From NCBI RefSeq assembly GCF_009870125.1, contig NC_046683.1, positions 66,107,869-66,171,868 on the forward strand: a stretch of 64,000 nucleotides of DNA. Direction: 5' to 3'. The translations under genes and the position numbers were made by a program. The DNA is from Drosophila pseudoobscura. Taxonomy: Eukaryota > Arthropoda > Insecta > Diptera > Drosophilidae. The notes below the pieces were generated by a model. That model saw nothing but the letters and a program-made list of their open reading frames with translations. It had not been told where the DNA came from and ran no database searches. Shown here one piece after another: positions 1 to 12,250 of this stretch (the first letter of the stretch is position 1; each line of letters opens with the position of its first letter).

Positions 1-265
1 GGGCGCGATAAGGAGGCTTCCTGCTCCACTGGGGGAGTCATTTGTTCCCATTATGGAGATAGATTGATTGCAGAATCCGTGAAGGAGGAGTACCTAATGG
101 GAAGTGATGTTCTTCCAAAGGAAGAGACCTCTGAGAAATCTGGAAATCATGTATTCTATATCTCTAAGAAGAAATCTACAACGTATCTGAGAATATTTCT
201 AAAGGAAAGAGGGGCTTCGAGGGTTCCAGGTTGTGCGGGAGGGAATCTATACATAAACCACAAAA

Positions 266-2259
266 GGTGACCCCGATCTGACTGAATATCTTTTATGGCA
301 GAAAAGGTGTCTCAAATAGTGTTTCCTTGTCAAGTCGGGGAGTTCTGGATCTATTTGCGGGACACAAAGTATTATCCATAGAGAAGATTTTTCAAAAATG
401 GTGACCCCGATCCCATTCCGCTTGTCTGAACTCCTCCTTTCTTCAAGATTCCCATGGACATTCCACGGAGATTTCGCTGCCGCGAAGTATTCTTCCTTGG
501 GCTCTCAGAGATCTGCAGATTCCACAGACGTTTTCATCATCCTCTAGGATCATTAACCTCCTCTTACTTCTATGGAGCCCCCTTCCATTCAATTCCTAAG
601 GAAATTTCCTCATATTTTCCACCACAAACCCCACCCTGACCTGTTCCCACACAACATTCATTCCTTCCACAAGTCTTAGCATTTCCCATTCTCATACACA
701 GCATTACCATGCCACCATGCCCCAAAAGGAGAGTGCGGGGAGGGCTCTGGGGGAGTGGGAGTGGAACGAACGGCTGACAACTTAGTTAAAATAAGGCGCC
801 ACCTGTCAAGTGATTTTCGAATAAAATAAATTCGTGATTACACGACAAAATATCCAAAAACGAAACGGAACGAAACGAAGCGAAGAAATCCAAAAGATCA
901 GGCACCGGGCACCGGGCAACAACAATAACAAAAGACTCCCACGGGGGAAGCAGCCTCCTCCCGTACAGCAGCCCTCCCTGCCCATGCCGTGCCACACTCT
1001 GTGGCACACACGACTCTTGCAGCTTCACACACACTCGCACACACTCACGAGACTCAGTCCAGCCGCAACTTCTGAATCGTAATCGTGCAGGGTCAACGTC
1101 AATACTGAATGTTGTCGCCGTTCCATCCGTCCACCGGTACCCCAGTCCCCCGTTCATGGCTTCCCCGCCCTGCGCCCTCCGCCCCCCGCCTCTCTATCCC
1201 CCTGTCTCTGTCTGTGGCAGTGTCTCTCTGTCTCGGGCTTGTTTACAGTGTGCAAAAATCATTTAGACAAGTTGACAAAAGCTCGTTTGGAACGTGAGTA
1301 ACATGAGAGTTGGCTCTCGACGACAGACGACAGAGAGGAGAGCCAAAGAGTCTTGGAACTGAGGCTTGAGGCCTGCGGCTGCGGCTGCCCCATCTGTCCG
1401 TCCGCCTGTCTGCCTTTGGAATTGGTTCTGTTTTCGTCTGTTTCTGTTGCTGTTTTCGGGGCTTTTCAGAGCATCTTGGAGCTGTTGCTGTAGCTGTAGC
1501 TGCGAGGCTGCAGTCGCGAGCGGAGCCTGAAGTCTTAATTCTAAACATGGCAAATGGAGCTTGGAGCGTGCTACGGCTGCTGCTGCCGCTGCTGCGGCTG
1601 CTTGTGGCACAGAATGAGGCTGACCTTTGGCTGTAATGAGAATGAGAATGATATCCCCCACAGGCGTATTATTTCAGTTGGTGCTGCCGCTTTGTGGGGT
1701 AGGTAACGGGTTGCTAGTGGGGGATACTTGAGGGTCTACAACGAGTGTGATGGTAATGATTGTGGGGGTGGCATGATGTGGGAGTGCACCTTAGCAGAGC
1801 AACAGATTGAACTTTAGTGTGCCTTCAGTCAAAATATATCAATATTAGATGGTGACCCCGATTAGCTCTGAATTGGCAATGAGAGTAGTTTGAATTGGAA
1901 ATTCCATCGCAAATGGTGGCCTTAATGCGAAAAGAAATGTTTTTCAGATATGAATGACAGTTGTGTAAACTTATATCACAAATGGTGACCTCGATTATCC
2001 CTCAATTATAGATCTTCCTAGATGGAATGAAGCAATGAAAGATACAAGCAAATCAGAAGTATACTCAATGGATCAAGTGGTGACCCCGATTCCAGGGAAC
2101 TGGATGTGCATGACAATCCATCGAAATTTCGGAAATTTTCAAGAGAAAGAAACAGCTTAGATAAATAATTCTTTTTGATTTGTAAGCAATACAAATGTAT
2201 CGCCAGAGGTGACCCCGATTTTCATTAAAGTGGCATTTGTCACAGCTCGTGACCCCGAT
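266..2259 (+). repeat. Cluster of seven GGTGACCCCGAT elements
   Basis: Near-identical 12-mers start at 266, 400, 1851, 1984 (one change), 2079, 2208 and 2248 (one change), all in the same orientation. A weaker copy is at 1915. The preceding bases tend to be CAAAT or AAAAT. The complement contains GGGGTCAC, the half-site reported for the nuclear receptor Ultraspiracle, so a receptor-binding cluster is one reading; a degraded tandem repeat is another. Otherwise this stretch has no gene. About 440-1,790 is plain GC-mixed non-coding DNA. Confidence 0.8.
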
Positions 2260-5200
2260 CCGGCTTCCGCTTGTTTTTAGTTTGGAAAAACTTGTCGCCG
2301 TACAGAAAGTTCATTGCAATTCCAGCCGAAAGTTTCCATCAGAAAGAAAATCCATCAAATATGCAACATCCGACTATGCCAGCGCCCAACTATTTCTATT
2401 TCTCTGGAGCCTTACAAAAGACATCATCATGCGAGGACATGTGTGTATCTGTGTGTGTATGTGGCTATATACCTGTCGGTTGTCGGAGGATATCGACTGA
2501 AGCTACGAGCTGCAAATATGTGCTAAAATGTACACAAAACTTTGGCCAGGAGGATGGGGAATGGGAGTGGAGATGGAGATGGGGATGGGGATGATGCCAG
2601 CGCTTCGTCCTGCGGCACGTGACGAGCATCCGAAAGCGAGTGCGGCAGAAGCGTTGCGTCGGGAAAAAGGATCCCCATCCCCATCCCCAGCATCGTACAA
2701 ATACCTACAGCAATGACTATTGATTATTTTCTTAGGAGTTTCCCCTGCTTTGCCACTGCTTTTCCCCAGAAGTTGAAATGAAATTTCCCTGTGGTTCTAA
2801 TTTGTGAAACTTTAAAGTCGACGAAAACTATGCGACGATTGATTTATGCCCTTGCGTGTGGCGTTCCATTCCATCGGTTGACAGTCGGTCTTATCTGCGG
2901 ATCAGAATGTGGCACAGAGACAGAAAGAGAGAGAGAGAGACCTTCCCTTCCTGGATTGATGGATTTGTTGATTGATTCGCATGGAAATTAAAACAAATGA
3001 AACGGAGGCGGCGATCGGTGATCGTTGATCGGTGATCGGCGATCGGTGATCCGTTCCAAGCCCCCGATCTGAGGTTTCGTTTCGTTTCGTTGGGGGTGTA
3101 CGTGACTGTCATACGTAAAAAAGCACGGCGTGATTTCGACCCTCGGGCTGGGCCGCTGCCGCTGCTCTGCTCTGAAGCCGGGCTTATGGCCCACAGAGAG
3201 TGCCATGGGCCTACAGTCCGTTTCGGGGTTTCGGTTGGGTTTTCGTATCTGAGTTTTGTATTTTTTTGGCAGCTGCTGTCGTGCATTTAAAGCGGACACC
3301 TGCCACAGTCACAGGCACTGAGCCAGAGCCAGAGTCACAGTCAGAGCCAGAGACAGAGACCCTGGGACTTGGGTCTTGGGACTTGGGAGTCTTCCAATTC
3401 GTAGAATCCATCGATATTTATGAGTTTTTACTAAGGTTTCTGCTTGTGGATTTGCATAACTGGGTCTACGGCTGCGACAGCCACGACGGCTACGGCTCTT
3501 ACATGTATAATTTCCACCAAAAAAATAACTTTCGACGCCCCCGATTTAGGAGAAAGAAACGAAACGGTGGTGGAGACGTGGAGAGGAAGAGAGAGAAACG
3601 CGACTTTAAGGGATGTGGCGGAAGTCGGAGAAGAGAGCGAGAGAAGTGCGAGAGAAGGAAGCGTTTCTCAAGATTGAGTTTCTTAGATATTGATTTTTCC
3701 GCCGTCGCCCGATGCCAGAACGTGACTGGATTCCGCGAGTGAATGGAATGGTCAGTCCTTGTCCGTCTCTCCTTTGAGAAGAGGGAGGGGAGGAGGCCTG
3801 GCGAAGGAGCGCGGGGGGGAAGGCAGGAAGGCAGGAAGGAGGGGTCCGGCTATATGCAAAAGTCTCGCACCTGGGAACGTGTGAACAGTTTTTAGCAATT
3901 AACTGACAACTGATGATGGCTCCCAAAAGAGTGGAGGAGCAGGGGGAGCAGGGCGAAGCTCTCCCTCTCTCTCGCTCTTTCCTTGATGCCCCCATGCAGC
4001 ATGCGGCACGCGGCGTCATGCAGTCTGGCTTGGAAATGGATCTACAGCTGGAGCTGGAAGCTGGAGGCAGCGGCAGAGGAAGAGGCACAGGCAGCAGCGT
4101 GCCCCAAACATTCATCCTAATTGGCGTTCAATCTTTGGGGCAGCGGCAGCCTTCGATTTGCATGCACACGCGATGCCTCTCGGTGGTGGTGCCCCCGCGG
4201 CAGAATCGAAGGCAATGCCGCCGCGGTGCCGCGATGCCGCGAAACGCGGTAGCCACGTTCTCACATTCCACTTTGCCACAGCCACAGTCGCAGCACAGTC
4301 TCCACTCACAGCAGTCCCCGAAGTTATTGTGGGGATACAGTGGGCCAGATCTGGGTATATCCCTACAAAATACCTCTACAGAATATCCGAGATATCTTTG
4401 TGCCATGCGATCTATGATTGGGGTACTGTTGGGTCTCAACAGGGACTTAAGAAGTCTCTGTATTCCTCTTTCTTTGATTCTGGAACGCTATACCTTCTTT
4501 GAAAGGGAATTCTCTGGTCCTCCATTCTTGTCTATTTGTATTTATCCCCAGCTATCTCCAAATCGGCTCTAGGGTTGGCTCTGAACTATCCTGTATTGTT
4601 GCCATTTTTTGCTCTTTTTCACCCCTCAAAATGACATATTCCTTCCACAGTCGCTGTGCCCCACTCGCATAGAGAGGGAGAGAGTGCCACAGTGGAAGTT
4701 TGAAGCTCAATCGCAATGTTTGTGCAACTAATTAACATTTTTAATGGCGAATCCTTGTAAGACACAACCTGCACAGGAAGGGGACTCGCAGATGAGGGAG
4801 TGCCGGGGAGAGGAGAGCGACATTCGGTTGTTTGTCTTTAAAGGATTTGCCAGAGTCAGAGTCAGAGTCGCAGAGCCACAGAGCCGCAGAGCTACGGGCA
4901 ATGTCAAATGTTTTTGTTTAATTCGCAGATCCGCAGATGGAGATAATTTATGCCGCCTTTTGGGGCAAGGCGAGGCGAGGCGAGGCATGAGCAGAGCGAG
5001 TGTGCCGACGGCGCTTTTGATTTCGGACTGTCATATGGCCCCCGCAGAAAGCTTGTTTAATCTGGAGATTAGATTTTGGTTCTCCGTTTAATCTGCAGCT
5101 TGGGATCTGGCTACCCAGGATCAGGGCAGAGATCAGGGCCAACGATCGTTGTAATAGAGAAATATATCATGCGCTGCGGAGGGGAATATTTGGACAGCTC

Positions 5201-5310
5201 CTTGACTTATTGCCGAAAGGTCCTCAAACAAGGGACCTTCGTGGTGTCCTTTACAGTTAGACACTCACTTTCCAGGGAACGAAATGAGGGAGAGAGAGAG
5301 AAGAGCACCC
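2260..5310. other. Non-coding, simple-repeat-rich DNA
   Basis: I see no supported gene. It includes a GATCGGTGATC tandem at 3013-3051, a CAGAGC/CAGAGT run at about 3,318-3,360, CCATCCC/GGGATG runs near 2,555-2,690, and the first copy of a 43-bp repeated element at 4717-4759. Confidence 0.5.
4717..4759 (+). promoter_or_regulatory. 43-bp repeated element, copy 1 (TAATTA core)
   Basis: This matches 25023-25065 in 41 of 43 positions in the same orientation. The centre reads CAACTAATTAACATTTTTAA, with a homeodomain-type TAATTA. It is flanked by unrelated DNA, so it is a discrete element and not part of a larger duplication. Confidence 0.6.
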
Positions 5311-5349
5311 AATAATGTCATAAATTTCATAAAGTGTCAAAAGGAACAC
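5311..5349 (+). promoter_or_regulatory. ~39-bp repeated element, copy 1 (ATGTCATAAATTTCATAAA)
   Basis: The first 23 bases are identical to those at 21971, and the similarity continues through a GTCA...GGAACAC tail. It contains two CATAAA cores that fit Caudal or Abdominal-B type homeodomain sites. Confidence 0.55.
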
Positions 5350-5523
5350 CTGAAACGCAGTTCAAGGACATGCTCTCCGGAGAGCGACCCGAACCTCGCT
5401 CTTTCCTTTCAAGGCAGCACAGGTATGGGAAGGTATGGGATGGCATAGGATGCTACAGGATGGTATAGGGGCGTTTTCCCGTTGTCTTTTTATCAAAATA
5501 ATCAAAACTGTGGCAAGCCTGTG

Positions 5524-5810
5524 AAAAGTGAAAGGAAAACCAATCCTTAAGGAAAGTAAAAGTCGGGTTCCATCAGGTTCGGTAATAGATCAAGTGCTAT
5601 GCCTATCGAAAAGTTATTGTTCGAGTTCAATGATCGATAAATATCAGTTGTGGAAGAACAAACAGTGAAAGGAAAACTCCAAGGAGAGCAAAGGTCCAGC
5701 GAAGTATTATTCCAGATGTTATCAGGTTGTTGATAATTTAAACAGGACCAAGACTGGCTATAGATTCGCTATGCTATTCAATCGATAACTATCGATTGTG
5801 CTTTCGAAGG
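5524..5810. repeat. Degenerate two-copy repeat, period about 140-170 bp
   Basis: GTGAAAGGAAAA followed by ATCAGGTT and then GCTATGC with a CTATCG core occurs twice, starting near 5,526 and 5,666. Spacing drifts between the sub-motifs, so this is an old duplication. Confidence 0.4.
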
Positions 5811-8800
5811 GTTCATTGAACCACTCGCTGCCACACCCCGTTGCAGCCGTCGCGACTGGACTCTGGATTGTAACAAATGTTTCAACGAGTACCTTCGCGT
5901 TACCTGTTAATAATTCATGAAGATTTTTATGTCCAGCCGCAGAATAAGCGGAGCAACGCCCCGCACTGCCCCGCACCGCCTCGGCAGTTCCCAATTTCAG
6001 CTTTTACGATCGATCTGAAATTCCCCAATCGAACATTTGCCTTCGGCTTGACCATCGATTGGACACGGCTGGGTTCGGTTCGTCATCATTTGAATCATCC
6101 GCTGAATCATCTGTACGGTCATCAAATGTGTGGATGTGGAAACCGCCGGAAACTCGTGGAAACGTGGAGGATTTTCATCCCTTTCGTGAAACATATGTAA
6201 GCATTTGAGGAATACGACACATACCCGTTTATTCGGGGAATGTTGAATAAACTACACTCCATAATTATGGGTATTATGGCTCTAGGAATCCCGAGAATAT
6301 CTCTAGAAATTGAGTGATGGATCGATTCAAGTGGATTTTCAATCGGCAGTGCTTAAAGGAAACACGCTGTTCTGTGAAATAAAAACCTAATTGAGTTATT
6401 AAAATGATTCAAGACGGGTTTCTCTCTCCCTCTCGCTCTCGAAGAGGGGGCATGAGGCACGAGATCTGGGGGAGTGGCGCCTTGTTAATTAAAATGCAAT
6501 CAGCGTTACGAATACTAATGAAATAATCTGTGTATCTCTGAAGCTCTGAATGAAGCTACAGCTCTCGGCCATAACTCAATTTGTCAACAGATTTATTCAA
6601 AGGGGTAGCACAGTCGCAGTCGCAGTCGCAGTCACGGGCACAGTCGCGGGAACAGGAACAGTAGCTGTTTAAGTCACTCTTTTGTGGGGGGTATTGATTA
6701 ATTTGGAAGAAGGCAACTCTTTCTCTGAGGAAAAGCTCTACCCTGCCCCTGCCTTTTCGCTGATTGTTTCCCTCTGTTTTCCTTCAGATTTATGCCAATA
6801 GCAGGTCCCTGCCACTGCCACTGCCACTGCCACAATTGAAGGCCTGGCCAATGCTTCATTAGCTTTGATATTGCCCCAGGACATCCATCCATTGGCAGGA
6901 AGGAAGCAGGCGAATTACCGCCGCTTGTCTGCACGCCAGGGCTCTGCCTTGCCTTGCCCCGGGCTTTCGCACAGCATAGGGTCAAGGGTCAAGACCAGCG
7001 CCAAATGAAATGGAAATCAAATTGGAAGAGGGATTTAACACGGAGAAAAAAAACCGAGCTTTAACTCAAGATTTTCTACCAATAATCGTGGATAATCTTG
7101 AATAATAAAAATGGAAAATCCCCGTGCGTTCCCTGGGGATAAGGCTCTCCGATTCCGGAGTATTGGACGGGCCTTGAGATGAAAGAGGAAACCGATCTAT
7201 TCACGGGGAATGTCTTCTGCTGGGATTCCCTTTCGCTGGTCACGATTTCCATATTATGCAAACAATTTGCAACCGACTAGAGAACGGCTCTCGGAGGGAG
7301 GCAATCAAATTAATCTGCCATCTAAATGGCCAATCTCCATGTCATGGATGAGCGAGCGAGCGAACGGCTGTGGCTACTGTTTTTGACCAGGCGATGGAGA
7401 GAGAACTCCTCTCACGAGAAACCGCAGAGTGGCCAACACATCTCCGAGTGAGAGATTGAGGCAGATTTCAGCCAGAGATTTTCGATTCGGGTTTGCTTTT
7501 TGAACATAAATAAAGTCGACGCAAAGATTCTGGCAATTGAAATTAATTATTCAGCAGAAGATGCCGCCGATCTTTTGGGGAAAGGCGTGGAGGGGGTATA
7601 TATGCCTATATATCTGCGGGGAAATCTTATGTATTATGTATGCTAATGTGCGAATCATTTGAGGGTCATCTGGGGGCAGGGCGAAGGAGGTCCAGTGGCT
7701 TCTTTTGTGTGTTTTTGTTTGTGTTTGAGTCGGTTTTAGTTTTTGTGGCATGTCCCTTGGGTGCACCTCCTGCCTGCCGCATGCGTCACGCAGCTGCTGA
7801 GTTGCTGAGAGATGGTCGGAAGCACGCTTTATGATGTCCTCCCCGTGTCCCCTTAGTGCTGGAGCGAGTGGAAATTTCTAATTGAAAGACCTCACACACA
7901 TGATGCCTGAGATGTCTGGGATGTCTGGGAGTGTCCTTTGTGCACTTTCTTAGCCAAAAGAAAGTAATAGTTTCGACCTCCATTAGCTCGAAAGTTTTTA
8001 ATGGCTGCCGAGGAAGGTAAGGAAGGGTTCGGTGGCCATGAAAGGTTATTCCCCCATTAGGAATATCCCGAGATGAGTGCCAGCCAAGTTGTCTCCACCA
8101 TTAGCCTGAAACTAAGGTGGAAATAAAAGTGTTATGGAAATTTCCTAATGGAAAAAGGAGGGTGGACTCATAGGTGGTTCTTTTGGTATCCCTCTTTGGA
8201 GGTGTGGAATGTACGAGTATCCCTCTTAATTCTCCACTTTGAAGCGTGCTTTCCTGGCCCATCCATCGATAAACCCATCAAATCAGCCTCTAATATGAAA
8301 CCCAGAAATATATATCAAACATTGTAGCCCTCTGGCGCTCCCAAATCAGCCTCTAATCGAATACCAGAAATAAATCAAACTTCCACACATTCCAGGCACC
8401 GGAGGCACTCCCATCAGTGGCATATGCCACACAAACTATCTATCAACATCTATCTATTTATCTGCGGAATTATCTCCCACTCTATCTGCATCTCTTTTTT
8501 GCTTCTGCTTTTTATGGAACAAATCGAACAGCCGTTGCCCGCAGAAACACTGGGAACAAACCACCAAAAACAAGAGCTCTTCAAACACACACAAAAACAA
8601 CAAAAATACAACGAAATGAAAAGTTGGTGTGAAATATTATGCGAATTTTGCTGATGCCCCGCTACCCGCCACCCACTACCCCCGCAGTCACCCCCTGCAG
8701 GGGCAGCAGCCTGTGATTTGTTTTTATGTTTTACAAAAATTTTAAAATGTTTTCACGGTGGCTTCCAGGCGAATGTCAATAAACAACAACTGTCACCAAT

Positions 8801-11399
8801 TTTCTGGCTATATTTCCCGCTCTTTCTGCAGAGCAAGAGTCCTCCTCTCGCACTCTGTTCCCTGGCAGAGAGAGGGAGTGAGAGAGAGCGAGAGAGAGTC
8901 CTAGAGAGTGCCAACAAAAATCCACACGAGTGTGCGAAATTGTCGGAGATTTATCAAATCGCGAATTGAACTGCGGAGGAAGGCAGACGAAGCCCCACCT
9001 TTTGGCAACAATTTCACGGTAAATTATTCGAGTTTCGAATTTTCTTTTTCGCAAATTCATTTAAATAAAACTGCAATTTGTCTGCATCCTGCCCCGTCCA
9101 TCCCCGTCCACCCCGGCCATCCCCTCGGGCCATGTTAATTTGATGTTAGATGATTATTAGACATTTATCCCACTAAGTAGATTAGTTCAATGAGAGGATT
9201 CGGCTCGTCAGAGAGAGAGACCCCACTTCTTTACCCGTAGAGCGGGTTCTTTTTCGGGCCCAGAGATAGCATCTACTTAGCCTTTGGATGGCTCCATTAA
9301 CCCCTCCAATTCGTGCGATATTTGCACATTCCGAGCAGCTATATCTCCGATCTATTCCCAAATCCATTCCCATTCCCATTCCCATTTGCTGCTTGCTGTT
9401 GGCCCCCGTCACATCGAATGGGCCATAAAATTTGTTAATTCTTCACAGCCAAAAAAACACAAAAAACAAAATCAGGGCAAATCTAAAAAAAAGAAAAATA
9501 ATACAAAACGAAACGAGAGCAATGTTTTTGTAAAGTCTCGATCGGATTCGGTTTCGGTTTCGGATCGTATCGGGATCCAGTTTTGGCTTTAAGTTTTTTA
9601 ATGGCTTACAGAAGCAAACGGCTTAAAGGGGGGTGGGCGGAGGGGGAGGGGGAGTGTACCTGAAGCCCCACCTTATCTCAAATGGGAAATCATTACGACT
9701 CTATCGCCCCCTCCCTGTCTTTACTGCTGTCCCTCTCTTTTATTGCCTCTTTTTTGTGGCAGACAAATCAGAGATTTCGTCGTTCCGCCGACACATTTTT
9801 TATATGTCCCAACTTTTGTTGTACAAATATTTTTAACAACATTTCACGTAATTTCCACCGTCAAACGGACGGAAAACAAACAAAATAATTACACGCATTT
9901 TTTTTTGTGGGGCACTTACAAATTTCTCACATTTTGTGGGGAAATCCATGGGGGAAAACGTGGTGAGGGCGAGAGAGAAGGGAGATCTATGGCAGTACCA
10001 GGTAATAATCGATTTTCTATCGATAACTTGTGCAACCGATAGCTGTAAGCAAATTTCCCCCCCGATGTGGAGATTGAGGATTCCCTGGGATTGTATCCCT
10101 CCTATCCTATTGTATCCTTTGGGGATACTACATATTTCCACAAGATCTACATATAAGAACTACCACTGAACCACTCCTTTGGCTCTGTCGCGACCTGCAG
10201 TAGCGCTCATCTGCCGCCAAAGACAATGTCCACAATGCCTGGGATGTCTGGCATACAATGTCGGCGTGGAATTACCTTTACAACAAAGAAAGATTAATGC
10301 TATCCCCCGGTTTGATGGCTTTATGCCCCGCGGTTTAGTGCCGCCGACTTGCATATAGCGCACATCTCCGGGCAAATCAATTCAAAGTTGATTATATCTC
10401 TGGCTCTATCCCCTAGCTTTCTCTCTGCTCCCCCTTTTGGGGGAGAGGTTTTCTCTTTGGAGAACTTTAGAGTCCGCCGCCGATTGCAATGCCATAATTT
10501 TCAAGCGAAAACTCCCGTCGCCCGTCTCTATCCGTCTCCATTCCGTTCTGCCACTTCAGAAGAAGAGAAGACTTTACTTTATGAAAAAATACGAAGTATT
10601 AAAATCATAAATCTAATTGGAAATGCGCGTCACGTGCGTGGAGCGTTAGTCTCTGCCACAAAGGAGCTGCCGCTGCCGCTGCCACTGCCGCTGCCACTGC
10701 CACTGCTGTCGTTGACTTCTCGACTGCAGTGGCAGTAGCGGCAGTAGTCGTATCTTGTGGATACACACACGCGAGCACACATATGAGTGGAGCGAGAGAT
10801 ACTCCTCCCCGGACTTTAATTTCAGCAGCAAGATTTTACTTAAAGAGATTAACTTTTTCTAGGCTCTACAAAGGAGGGGAGCCATCATCGCAGTAGTTGC
10901 TGCTTCTTGGCCTGAAATATTCATGAATCCCCCAAGGAGGAGAGCGGGACGATGCGGGACGGTGCGGGTGCGGAGGGCCATAAAACAATAAAACGTTGAA
11001 GGCAGCCATAGAGGCCATAAAAATATTTAATGCAAAAGGAATTGTCATGGAATGGAGCCCCACCGTTCCACCGTTCCACAAATCCAGAGAGGCAAATGAC
11101 AATTGTTCTATGGATACGGATGGATACCAGCACCGTGTGCCGTGTGCCTCTCTCTCTCTCTCTATCTCTTTCTCTCTGTGCAACAAACAAATAAGTCTCC
11201 AAAGACATATGAGGCGAGGGCTGCCATAAATTCGAAGCAGCAGCTTCTTCAATTATGCAACGGAATGTTTTATGTGCCACAAGGAGTCCCGGACTCGCCC
11301 GAAGTGCATAATTCCTTGTGGCCACAGGATGTGCCAGGCTCTGCTCTGCGTCCTGTTTTGAGGAGTTACTTTACTTGATTAGTGTCGAGTGAGTGATGA
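5811..11399. other. Non-coding, simple-repeat-rich DNA
   Basis: No supported gene. It holds CAGTCG repeats at about 6,610-6,660, CCACTG at 6,808-6,832, a 63-bp two-copy repeat (AAATCAGCCTCTAAT at 8280 and 8343), a GA tract at about 8,870-8,900, CATTCC at about 9,364-9,388, TATCGATA at 10018-10025, CTGCCG/CTGCCA at about 10,666-10,710 and a CT tract at about 11,147-11,180. Confidence 0.5.
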
Positions 11400-12250
11400 A
11401 TAAATAACACAAGGAATTATCACCAGAAGCAGAGCCGCAGCCAGAGCCAGCAGAACTTTAAGGAAACTCAGGTCTCCGGTCTCAGGTCTCAGGTCTCTGT
11501 TCAGAAGTCTGAGGTTTCGTTTCGTTTCGTTTCCTTCTTCAATCATGGACGGAATTTACATAAACCTTTTTTCGGCAAAACTGTTTGATCCGCAGACAAA
11601 TTACCGCCACGGAAAAAAAAAACATTACAGAGAGGAAAAAATGGAAAAAGCAGAAAAAAAACAAGGAGGGAAAAGCAACCTCAATATGGAGTTAAAAAGT
11701 AAAATATTCAAATGAAGACCTCACTGCATAAAGAACAAGACCTCTACCTCTAGCTCCACCTCTCCGCTCGCTACGCTGTCTACATATTAAAAAGTACACC
11801 ACAAATGATTGGAAATTCTGTAGAAATGAAATAAGTTTTTGGAAGTTACAAATAAAAGAAAAAGTCATAGGCAATTCTGGAAAAATGGGAATTCTTCAAA
11901 CACAAGAAATAAATCTGCTGCAATTTGTAAAAACAAAAATATTTAAAAAATATTTAAAATCATGTGGAATGTCTTCAAATAAATCAAAGAAAACTTTCAG
12001 AATTATTGACAAAAGAATAAGAAAAGTCGGAATTTGGAATCCATTAGAATGATATCATATGGGGTAAATAAAGATCTTAGGCCTAGAAAAAGATCTCATT
12101 TGGTTTTTGGATGCAGAGATCTGAAGCAAACCTAGGATGTACATATCTAAAGGATTTATATGCAGATATTTCGGGAAAAAGACGAATATTTGAATTGTAT
12201 ATCATTCGTCAGAGCTCTGATTCCAGTATATTGCACTGTTAAAGGGTAAC
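11400..12250. other. AT-rich block without genes
   Basis: This block is clearly richer in A and T than its surroundings from about 11,560 on. It has A-runs and no long frames. It could be an old element remnant or a scaffold-type AT tract. Nothing identifiable is seen. Confidence 0.4.

Noticed and set aside
3913..4572. Plus-strand open frame of 219 codons
   Set aside because: The peptide has no domain-like stretch, the composition follows GC-rich simple repeats, and there are no splice sites or neighbours to support it.
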